Source: Actinomycetota bacterium | GTDB lineage: Bacteria; Actinomycetota; Actinomycetes; Streptosporangiales; Streptosporangiaceae | NCBI GenBank assembly: GCA_027314595.1 | Contig: DAHVAN010000296.1 | Span: forward strand, 1 to 42,089 | DNA length: 42,089 bases | Reading direction: 5' to 3' | Position numbers and translations under genes: made by a program | The notes under the pieces: model-generated | Database searches by the model: none | What the model was told of the DNA's origin: nothing | What the model saw: the letters and a program-made list of their open reading frames with translations, nothing else | Shown: positions 36,801 through 42,089 of the stretch, piece by piece | Layout: the number at the start of each line of letters is the position of its first letter | Position numbering within the stretch: position 1 is the first letter of the stretch

Positions 36801-39358
36801 ATCCAGCGCTTTCCGCGACCCTGGCCGAGACGGTGCGCCCGGCCATTTCTCCGCCTGATTCCGGTGGGCACATTGGCTCCGCGAGTCCTGGACGCGGATC
36901 GTTACCGGCTCAGGAGGACCTTCACGCGATCCAGTCCGCCCACTCAGCATGTCCGGTATACATCGGCCCGGTGGTCGGCGATCGCCCGGCGCCGGTTGCG
37001 CTGGGCCAGCGCCGCGCGCAGCATCTGGTCCAGGTCCTCGTCGCTGAGCGCGTCAAGTTCAGCGTGGCGGGACGAGCCCGCGGTGACCCGGAAATCCGGG
37101 TGGGCGGCGATTGCCCCGGCCAGCTCCGCGATCGTCGGACCAGCGAAGACCTGGTGAACGGGCAGGTCCACGCCGTAGGCGTCGCCGACGCGGGCGAGGA
37201 ACCTGGTCACGGTCAGCGAGTGCGCGCCGAGGGCGAAGAGGTTGTCGTGCACGCTCACCGGCGCCTGGGTGCCGAGGAGGTCGCCCCAGATCTGGGCGAG
37301 GGTCGCCTCGACCGGGTTCCCGGGCTCGGCGCGGCCGGCCGGCGGCGAGGCAGCACTGCGTCGCGGCTGGATCAGCGCCAGGCCGGCCGGCGCCGCCGAC
37401 AGCATCGGCAGGTCGGCTACCGCAGTGCCAGGAGCGTCCGCGGCGTGTTCGAGCAGGGTCGCCATGCAGCCAAGGAACCGGCTGGCCCATGCCGCGTCGA
37501 ACAGGTCGGTGCTGTATTCCATCGACAGCCTGGTGGCCGCCTGGCCGTCCTGGTCCTGCCGGGCATCCGCGTACACGGTGAGATCGAGTGTGGCGGTCGA
37601 GGTGAGCAGCGCCAGGGAGCGCGTGGTGATACCGGGAAGATCCAGCGTGGGCGGCGTGAGCGATCCGTAGCGGAACTGGACCTGGACGAGCGGTGCGTGC
37701 GCGAGCGTCCGATCGGGCGCGAGCTCCTGAACCAGCTTCTGGAACGGGAGCTGCTCGTGCGCCAGCCCGTCCGCGACGGTGTCCCTGACCCGGCCGAGCA
37801 GGTCGGTGAAGGCCGGATCGCCGGCCAGCGACACGCGCAGCGGGAGAACATTCGTGAACATGCCGGCGATCGGGTCAAGCTCGGTGTGGGTGCGGCCGGC
37901 CGCCTCAATGCCGACCAGCATGTCGGCCTGCCGCGCGTAGCGCGACAGGGTGGCCGCCAAGCCGGCCAGGAGCGTCGCGGACATGGTGGCGCCGGCGCCG
38001 TGCGCCACCGCGGCCAGGCGCCGGGTCGTCGCGGCGCCGATGTCGGTCGTCGCCACGCCGCCACGGGCGGACCGGCGGGCTGGCCTGGGCCGGTCGGAGG
38101 GCAGCGTGAGGACCCGCGGCGCGCCGCGCAGCCGCTCGCGCCAGTAGCCCAGCTGCCGGCCGAGTTCCTCGCCGCGCATGCGGTCGTGCTGCCACACGGC
38201 GTAGTCGCCGTACTCCATTACCAGCGGCGGCAGCGACGCGGGCGCACCGCCCGTCTCGGCCCGGTAAACGGCGGACAGCTCGTCGATCAGGATTTTCACC
38301 GACGATCTGTCGCCGATGCTGTGGTGCATGACCAGAACGAGCAGGTGCCGGCCGGGCCCGGCCGCGATCAGCGCCATCCGGATCAGCGGCGCGGTGGCCA
38401 GGTCGAACGGCCGGCGGGCCAGTTCGCCCGCGATCGACCGGGCGCGCTCGCCCTCGTCCGGCCCCGGCGGGAGCCCGATGTGCTCGATCGGCACCGTGCC
38501 GGCGTCGGCGACCACCTGCTCCGGCACGCCGTCGAAGGCGACGATGCTGGTACGCAGCACCGCGTGCCGCGCGACCATGGCGTCCATCGCGCGCTGCAGC
38601 GCGTGCGCGTCGAGCGGGCCCTCGAGCCAGAACGCGTACGGCATGTTACACGCCGGTTCGCCGGGCGCCAGCCGCTCCAGGAACCACAGCCGCTGCTGCC
38701 CGAACGACGCAGGAAAGCGCATGGGTCAGCCCGTCCGCCGTCGCAGGGAGGCCGGCCGGATGTGCGATGCGGCCGTCATGCGATCTCGCGGCTGAAAAGC
38801 CGTGACGACAACACCAGGGTGACCACGGCCACCACGGCCATGATGAGGCTCCCCTGCCAGACGACGCTGGTGCCGATATGGCCCTGGAAGATGGCTCGCA
38901 TGCCGTTGGTCCCCCAGGCGAACGGATTCCAGTCGGCGACGTTCCGCACCCACAGCGGCGCGACGGACACCGGGATCAGGACCCCGGCCAGCAGCGAGAC
39001 GGGCTGGGAAACCGAGTTGAGCAGCGTGCCGAGCGAGCTCTCGTTGGGCACCAGGAGCGCCAGGTCGTATCCGATCGAGACGCTGAGCACGACCATCAGC
39101 GACAGCAGCACCAGGGCGAACAGGAAGCTGCCCGGCTGCACCCGCAGGCCGAGCGCGACGGCGGCCACCGTGACGACCACGGCCTGGAAGCCGATCAGCA
39201 GCATGTGCGTCAGTACCCGCCCGAGCAGCAGGCTGACCCGGCTCACCGGCGTCACCCGGTGGCGGGTGACCACTCCCTGCCGCAGCGCGGCGAGCAGCGT
39301 GAACCCGGCGAACATGCCGTTGAACACGCCCATGGCCGCGAACAGCGAGGGCACGTAG
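33803..39358 (+). CDS. AfsR/SARP-family regulator; frame runs on antisense with no early stop
   Basis: The homologous part (to about 36,870) has an OmpR-type DNA-binding region (FRLLGPLDVCVGD onward), a BTAD domain, an NB-ARC ATPase (CLNGEGGVGKTALALH) and C-terminal TPR repeats, ending near LGDADPALSATLAETV. No stop follows. The frame stays open to 39358, through sequence antisense to the condensation-carrier and permease genes, and gives a meaningless C-terminal tail of about 800 residues. GTG 33803 is chosen for AGGAGG at 33786-33791; ATG 33761 lacks a site. Either the native stop was lost by a base change or indel, or a sequencing error hides it. The listed end is the first in-frame stop, not the proven gene end. 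Confidence 0.7.
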   Translation: MYFRLLGPLDVCVGDRFIEFGSARQRTILALLLLRRGRIVQMDDIYEALWDGDLPATAKGQVHTCISALRRELRQLGADGLFRTSAVGYSIKIPDESFDVADFERLARSGSASAAGGRLEDAVSSFREALRLWRGPAGANVESRIVQAMAARLNEDRIRILEECIDAELALGQHHRLVVELSEQVSEHPLRERLRAQHMLALYRSGRQADALDSFQVIRGILSEEFGLEPGDKLRTLQRAILAQDKTLDWDAGRAEQWTAPETVRTVVPRQLPAAAAEFVGRQDVLKVLLDMLSQPSSDTDRWVPVACLNGEGGVGKTALALHVAHAVRRHYPDGQLFVESPDADGQLTDTMHVLAQLICSLGGPPMALPDQLPDRIAMYRSHLADKRVLIVLDDIPGAAQAAALIPGNPECGVIITSRRPLAGLPGARHFRVDKLSEAACLEMLDNIVGSERTAAEPDPGRQLVRFCDYLPLAVRIVAAKLATRQHWRIADLVQRMTDESRRLDELALGGVGMRATLATSYCGLGEEPRRLFARLSLLGTTDFESWVSAPLLDEEIYHARDVLDELVEAGLLEARADAANVPRFRLHDLVRIYALERLASDETAADRAAVLRSLLSCWLSLAIDAHHRAYDGGYGLHASAPRWELPQQVRDALLDNPLSWFRRERAGLMLAITQAAQVGMDEVCWDLAVTMVTLFESDYLVDDWRKTHEVALDATRRSGNIRGQAALLLSLGNLALTDELSEATRYLQPALAIFTRLNDPHGRALALSGLAFADRVRGHCEQALARYRQALADFRECGECIGEIDVLGNIAQVEMNWGHFDEARRLLDEASALCSTLSATRASAQTEHRLAELYLRAGAWPAAEQSFRSALAMVRNEGDLVGEAYALAGLGALHTRTGQHSLAEADLCAALDLSKHMPGNLVHGRVLLSLADLHLARGDHRSASPLVSEGLLIFTETRYALVMRARLLEAKARIEELAGNPGTASIARREALGMLGDADPALSATLAETVRPAISPPDSGGHIGSASPGRGSLPAQEDLHAIQSAHSACPVYIGPVVGDRPAPVALGQRRAQHLVQVLVAERVKFSVAGRARGDPEIRVGGDCPGQLRDRRTSEDLVNGQVHAVGVADAGEEPGHGQRVRAEGEEVVVHAHRRLGAEEVAPDLGEGRLDRVPGLGAAGRRRGSTASRLDQRQAGRRRRQHRQVGYRSARSVRGVFEQGRHAAKEPAGPCRVEQVGAVFHRQPGGRLAVLVLPGIRVHGEIECGGRGEQRQGARGDTGKIQRGRRERSVAELDLDERCVRERPIGRELLNQLLERELLVRQPVRDGVPDPAEQVGEGRIAGQRHAQRENIREHAGDRVKLGVGAAGRLNADQHVGLPRVARQGGRQAGQERRGHGGAGAVRHRGQAPGRRGADVGRRHAATGGPAGWPGPVGGQREDPRRAAQPLAPVAQLPAEFLAAHAVVLPHGVVAVLHYQRRQRRGRTARLGPVNGGQLVDQDFHRRSVADAVVHDQNEQVPAGPGRDQRHPDQRRGGQVERPAGQFARDRPGALALVRPRREPDVLDRHRAGVGDHLLRHAVEGDDAGTQHRVPRDHGVHRALQRVRVERALEPERVRHVTRRFAGRQPLQEPQPLLPERRRKAHGSARPPSQGGRPDVRCGRHAISRLKSRDDNTRVTTATTAMMRLPCQTTLVPIWPWKMARMPLVPQANGFQSATFRTHSGATDTGIRTPASSETGWETELSSVPSELSLGTRSARSYPIETLSTTISDSSTRANRKLPGCTRRPSATAATVTTTAWKPISSMCVSTRPSSRLTRLTGVTRWRVTTPCRSAASSVNPANMPLNTPMAANSEGT
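36944..38722 (-). CDS. Free-standing NRPS condensation-carrier (C-PCP) protein
   Basis: This 592-residue protein has a condensation domain (about 1-430; SFGQQRLWFLERL start, GMFTNVLPLRV and HEQLPFQKLVQEL late motifs) and a peptidyl-carrier domain whose phosphopantetheine serine is Ser502 in LGAHSLTVTRF. The catalytic HHxxxDG reads HHSIGDR (133-139): both His and the Asp are kept, and the final Gly is Arg. No adenylation domain is present, so amino-acyl groups must come from a partner. It would join an acyl or aminoacyl donor to a second substrate, perhaps the AmCP-derived amino acid. Its antisense strand is inside the run-on SARP frame. It lies 53 bases after the permease gene. Confidence 0.88.
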   Translation of the reverse strand: MRFPASFGQQRLWFLERLAPGEPACNMPYAFWLEGPLDAHALQRAMDAMVARHAVLRTSIVAFDGVPEQVVADAGTVPIEHIGLPPGPDEGERARSIAGELARRPFDLATAPLIRMALIAAGPGRHLLVLVMHHSIGDRSSVKILIDELSAVYRAETGGAPASLPPLVMEYGDYAVWQHDRMRGEELGRQLGYWRERLRGAPRVLTLPSDRPRPARRSARGGVATTDIGAATTRRLAAVAHGAGATMSATLLAGLAATLSRYARQADMLVGIEAAGRTHTELDPIAGMFTNVLPLRVSLAGDPAFTDLLGRVRDTVADGLAHEQLPFQKLVQELAPDRTLAHAPLVQVQFRYGSLTPPTLDLPGITTRSLALLTSTATLDLTVYADARQDQDGQAATRLSMEYSTDLFDAAWASRFLGCMATLLEHAADAPGTAVADLPMLSAAPAGLALIQPRRSAASPPAGRAEPGNPVEATLAQIWGDLLGTQAPVSVHDNLFALGAHSLTVTRFLARVGDAYGVDLPVHQVFAGPTIAELAGAIAAHPDFRVTAGSSRHAELDALSDEDLDQMLRAALAQRNRRRAIADHRADVYRTC

Positions 39359-39531
39359 ATCTGGAACGCGTTGCTGTAGCTGGACACGTGCATGACCGAC
39401 TTGAGGAACGGGGTGAACAGCAGCAGGTACGTGATGGGCTGGATCAGCGTGATCGCGACATTGACGGGGTTGCGCACCAGCAGCGCGACCTCGTACTGGA
39501 AGATCAGCCATGTATCGCGGGCAGGCTTCAT
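38776..39531 (-). CDS. ABC-2 type exporter permease
   Basis: This 251-residue membrane protein has six predicted helices and the ABC-2 pattern of DrrB-like drug exporters: an N-terminal amphipathic segment (ARDTWLIFQYEVALLVRN), ITLIQPITYLLLF, and a late SQPVSLLAGVLIPVS before NPFAWGTNGMR. With the ATPase encoded 84 bases upstream it should form the exporter for the cluster product. GGAGG lies about 12 bases before ATG 39531. Confidence 0.9.
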   Translation of the reverse strand: MKPARDTWLIFQYEVALLVRNPVNVAITLIQPITYLLLFTPFLKSVMHVSSYSNAFQIYVPSLFAAMGVFNGMFAGFTLLAALRQGVVTRHRVTPVSRVSLLLGRVLTHMLLIGFQAVVVTVAAVALGLRVQPGSFLFALVLLSLMVVLSVSIGYDLALLVPNESSLGTLLNSVSQPVSLLAGVLIPVSVAPLWVRNVADWNPFAWGTNGMRAIFQGHIGTSVVWQGSLIMAVVAVVTLVLSSRLFSREIA

Positions 39532-39615
39532 CGCTGTCGGTTTCCTCCCTGTGGCGAATGCCTCGGTCAGTCTTTGCCGGCGGTCCGGCGCGGCAGGCCC
39601 CTCGCGGCCCCCGGG

Positions 39616-40596
39616 CTAGTCTTCAAGGGTGCGGCCGGTCTTGGCCAGGAACACGTCGTCCAGGCTCGGCCGGCGGGTCTCGATCGCTCCCGGCTCGATC
39701 CCCTTGCCGCTGAGCGCGCGCATGATCTGCGGGATGGCCGTGGCGGCGCTGTCCACGTAGAGCCGTACCGTGTGCTCGATGGTCTCGCAGGATTCCGCGT
39801 ACGGCTGCTCGGCGAGGACCTTGGATGCTTCAAGGACCATGGCGGGCTCTGGCGCGCCGGCGGTGTCAGCCGCGGCCAGGTCGACGACGACGACGTCGCC
39901 GGAGATCTCGCGCTTGAGGTCCGACGGGGTGCCCTCGGCGACGATCAGGCCCGCGTCGATGATCGAGATCCGGTCGCAGAGCGTGTCGGCCTCGTCCAGG
40001 TAGTGCGTGGTGAGGAAGATCGTCATGCCCTCGTCGCGGAGCCTGCGCACCTCCTGCCACATGCGAGCCCGGCTCGGCGGGTCCAGCCCGGCCGTCGGCT
40101 CGTCCAGGAAGATGACCTGAGGCGAATGGATGACGCCGAGCGCGACGTCCAGGCGCCGGCGCTGCCCGCCGGAGTAGGTCTTGATCTGGCGGTCCACGAA
40201 GTCCTCGAGCTGGAAGGCCGCGATGGCCGCTTCGGCCAGGGTTTGCGCGGCCGATTTCGGGACGCCGTACATGCGCGCTTCCAGCACCAGGTCGCGCCGT
40301 CCGGTGGAGTGATCGTAGGTGCCGCTGGATTGCGCCACGAAGCCGATGCGCCTGCGCACCTGCCCAGGATCGCGCCGCAGGTCCGCCCCGGCGATCGTCG
40401 CGTCGCCGCCGTCCGGGCGGAGCAGCGTGGCCAGCATCCGCATGGTGGTCGACTTCCCGGCGCCGTTGGGACCGAGGAAGCCGAAGATCTCGGCGCGTTC
40501 CACGCAGAAGTCCACGCCGCGGACCGCATCGACGGATGCGGCCTTACGGCCGCGCCGTGAGCGGTAAGACTTTCGCAGGCCGCTGACCTCAATCAT
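39616..40596 (-). CDS. ABC exporter ATPase, DrrA-like
   Basis: This 326-residue ATPase energises the ABC-2 permease. It has a Walker A motif GPNGAGKST (42-50), signature YSGGQRRRLDVAL, Walker B VIFLDEPTAGLD, and a DrrA-type C-terminal extension ending RRPSLDDVFLAKTGRTLE. Such pairs often export drugs or siderophore-like products and can give self-resistance. It is the first gene of a minus-strand pair with the permease, with 217 bases separating it from the thioesterase gene upstream, so it may have its own promoter. Confidence 0.93.
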   Translation of the reverse strand: MIEVSGLRKSYRSRRGRKAASVDAVRGVDFCVERAEIFGFLGPNGAGKSTTMRMLATLLRPDGGDATIAGADLRRDPGQVRRRIGFVAQSSGTYDHSTGRRDLVLEARMYGVPKSAAQTLAEAAIAAFQLEDFVDRQIKTYSGGQRRRLDVALGVIHSPQVIFLDEPTAGLDPPSRARMWQEVRRLRDEGMTIFLTTHYLDEADTLCDRISIIDAGLIVAEGTPSDLKREISGDVVVVDLAAADTAGAPEPAMVLEASKVLAEQPYAESCETIEHTVRLYVDSAATAIPQIMRALSGKGIEPGAIETRRPSLDDVFLAKTGRTLED

Positions 40597-40813
40597 CGGG
40601 TTCCCCAGTGCGCGAGATAGCTCGAATGGGACATGGCTGCGGACCCGAAACGGGCGCCATAGCGCATTCAGGGCTTAAGCCGAATATCACGCCATAAGGC
40701 TAAATGGACGAGGCGGGTATACACAATGGGTCGCGCGCAGGCCCGGGGCCGAAAGACTTTCGAGTTAGCGGGTTCCGCCCCCCGGCAACCCCCGGAAGTC
40801 ATGGAATTGCGCC

Positions 40814-41776
40814 TCAGTCGCCCCGCGGGCCGTCCGGTACGGGCATGGCCGCGGCGCGGGCCAGTTGTGCGGTGATCGCCGGCCCCATCCGCGCCACTGG
40901 CTCGGGCAGCAGGATGTGGTCATGGTCGCAGTCCAGTTCGACCGCCTCGATCGGGCCGTCGACGAACGACCGCCAGGTTCGCAGCTTCTCGGCCAGCCCC
41001 GGCGGATTGCTGACGCAGGAAAACAGCAGCATCGGGCAATGCACCCGGCCGGGCCGGTGAGTGACCGTCATGACGATGTTGTTCTTGATGACCCGCTGCA
41101 ACGCGTTCACCCGCTTGTCCGGCCACTCGTCGAGCCCCAGGCCCGGCCGGCGGCGCACCAGTTCGAGCATCCGCGCCTCGGGTTCTGGATCGGCAGGGGT
41201 CAGCGCGGGCAGGTACCCGAACTGCGCGAGGATGATGTTGTAGAAGCGCCAGGCCTCATCGCTCACCGGGATCGCGTCCAGGCCGGCCAGGTTCGAGTCC
41301 AGGATGACGAGCAGCCCGATCCGCTCGCCGCGGCGCTGGAGTTCCTCCGCGATCGCGAAGGCGATATTCCCGCCCAGTGACCAGCCGAGCAGGTGGTAAG
41401 GGCCGGCCGGCTGCACCGTCCGGATCTGGTCAGCGTAGTCCTGTGCCATCTCCACCATGGTGACCGGAAGCGGTTCGGGCCGTCGCACGCCACGGGCCTG
41501 CAGGCCGTAGAGCGGGTACCTGGCGTCGACGTGCGGGAGCAGGGCCAGGTAGCACCAGCTCAGGCCGATCAGCGGATGCACGCAGAACAGCGCGGGCCCC
41601 TCGCCGCCGACTCGCATCGGCATGACCAGATCGAGGATGCCGCCCGCCGCCTTGGCGGTCGCGCGGAACACCCTCAGGGACCGCATGTCCACGGCCGGGA
41701 TTAAGGCGTGCGGCGCGCCGCCGCGCATCGTGGGTGCGGGTCCGGCCGCCGTCGGCCGAGCATTGTCGTCGTCCAT
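40814..41776 (-). CDS. Type II / integrated-type thioesterase (alpha/beta hydrolase)
   Basis: The 320-residue protein has an NRPS/PKS thioesterase fold. The catalytic serine is Ser133 in LLGWSLGGN, the aspartate is Asp160 in LLVILDSN, and the histidine lies in CDHDHILL (His285 or His287). An N-terminal extension of about 50 residues precedes the hydrolase fold. ATG 41776 is preceded by GGAGGGG. A rare TTA leucine codon at position 25 (41704-41702) suggests bldA-dependent translation. It probably releases or proofreads the acyl group on the C-PCP protein encoded downstream on the same strand. Confidence 0.88.
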   Translation of the reverse strand: MDDDNARPTAAGPAPTMRGGAPHALIPAVDMRSLRVFRATAKAAGGILDLVMPMRVGGEGPALFCVHPLIGLSWCYLALLPHVDARYPLYGLQARGVRRPEPLPVTMVEMAQDYADQIRTVQPAGPYHLLGWSLGGNIAFAIAEELQRRGERIGLLVILDSNLAGLDAIPVSDEAWRFYNIILAQFGYLPALTPADPEPEARMLELVRRRPGLGLDEWPDKRVNALQRVIKNNIVMTVTHRPGRVHCPMLLFSCVSNPPGLAEKLRTWRSFVDGPIEAVELDCDHDHILLPEPVARMGPAITAQLARAAAMPVPDGPRGD

Positions 41777-41845
41777 CGGCGCCCCTCCGGCTGAATACGT
41801 CAAAAAATGGGACGATCTGATGCTAATGGCCAATCAGCGGCTCGA

Positions 41846-41892
41846 CCACCGTCCGTTCGGCATAAAAGCCTGATATACGGAACGGACGGTGG
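41846..41892. repeat. Perfect 13-bp inverted repeat, candidate operator or terminator
   Basis: Arms CCACCGTCCGTTC (41846-41858) and GAACGGACGGTGG (41880-41892) are exact reverse complements with a 21-base spacer. The site lies 70 bases upstream of the thioesterase start and 2 bases after the stop of the partial minus frame at the right edge. It could be a regulator operator for the thioesterase promoter, or a terminator for the edge gene. There is no T-run. Confidence 0.7.
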
Positions 41893-41894
41893 CT

Positions 41895-42089
41895 TCACTG
41901 CCCGGCCCCCGATAACCCCCGGCCCGGCGCGGTCGCGGGACTTCCGGGCTCATCCGGCGCGCGTCCGGCCGGGGCGCGGCCGGGGCCGGCGGCCAGGGGC
42001 GGTGGCCAGGCGGCGGGGTCGGCGGGGTTGGCGGGTGCGGTGCGGGAGATGAGGTAGTGGCCCGGGGTGATGGCGGTGGGGTGGCGGGG
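41895..42089 (-). CDS. Possible C-terminal fragment of a gene at the right edge
   Basis: A minus-strand frame open to the window edge gives 64 residues, starting HPTAITPGHYLISRTAPANP, then a Pro/Ala/Gly-rich tail ending at TGA 41897-41895. It is GC-biased, but so is all of this segment. I do not recognise a family. The inverted repeat just after its stop is what would be expected of a gene end, which is the main argument for it. Confidence 0.3.
   Translation of the reverse strand, partial: PRHPTAITPGHYLISRTAPANPADPAAWPPPLAAGPGRAPAGRAPDEPGSPATAPGRGLSGAGQ

Noticed and set aside
36944-39358. C-terminal 800 residues of the SARP frame as a real domain
   Set aside because: The sequence is Arg/Gly/Gln-rich, matches no domain by eye, and is exactly antisense to genes with intact catalytic motifs.

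Overview
This is a GC-rich actinobacterial window, Streptomyces-like in character. The signs are strong GC bias at third codon positions, GTG starts, purine-rich Shine-Dalgarno sites, SARP and LAL regulators, and a few rare TTA codons. Product calls come from reading motifs by eye; no database search was run.

Left part (1-7.9 kb) is accessory DNA. It holds the tail of a DDE transposase with its ExeA/TniB-like ATPase and a small coupled protein, a frameshifted and truncated IS1380 transposase, and an IS66 remnant. A four-helix membrane protein and a 1,038-residue TPR-CHAT protease follow, then a frameshifted small gene. A minus-strand pair, a CGNR-type regulator and an MFS exporter (7.96-9.89 kb), borders the next block.

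Core (10.1-27.65 kb) is one nearly gapless plus-strand operon of 17 genes, most overlapping or within a few bases of each other. The order is: glycosyltransferase, acyl-CoA/acyl-AMP ligase, acyl-CoA dehydrogenase, aldehyde dehydrogenase, SRPBCC protein, Fe(II)/2-oxoglutarate amino-acid hydroxylase-like enzyme, LysW-type amino-group carrier protein (AmCP), LysX-like ligase, LysY-like reductase, a fused LysZ-LysK kinase-peptidase, split transketolase, an HK97-fold encapsulin-like shell protein, sulfotransferase, an SDR with a degenerate active site, and CysD and CysN. The reading is that an acidic amino acid (probably glutamate) is attached to AmCP, phosphorylated, reduced to the semialdehyde, extended by two carbons by the transketolase, then modified and sulfated, possibly inside a protein shell. 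The kinase-peptidase fusion would both activate the bound intermediate and release the product. The AmCP chemistry resembles that described for vazabitide A. The shell resembles the Family 3 'natural product encapsulins' proposed from genome mining.

Right part (27.66-42.09 kb) holds control, assembly and export genes. A LAL regulator sits with a transthyretin/HIU-hydrolase-like protein that lacks its catalytic tail. There are also a 47-residue predicted secreted peptide and two tandem AfsR/SARP regulators. A minus-strand set encodes a thioesterase, an ABC-2 exporter pair and a free-standing condensation-carrier (C-PCP) protein. The second SARP frame has no stop and runs about 2.4 kb antisense through the C-PCP and permease genes. 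A perfect 13-bp inverted repeat and a partial reading frame close the window.
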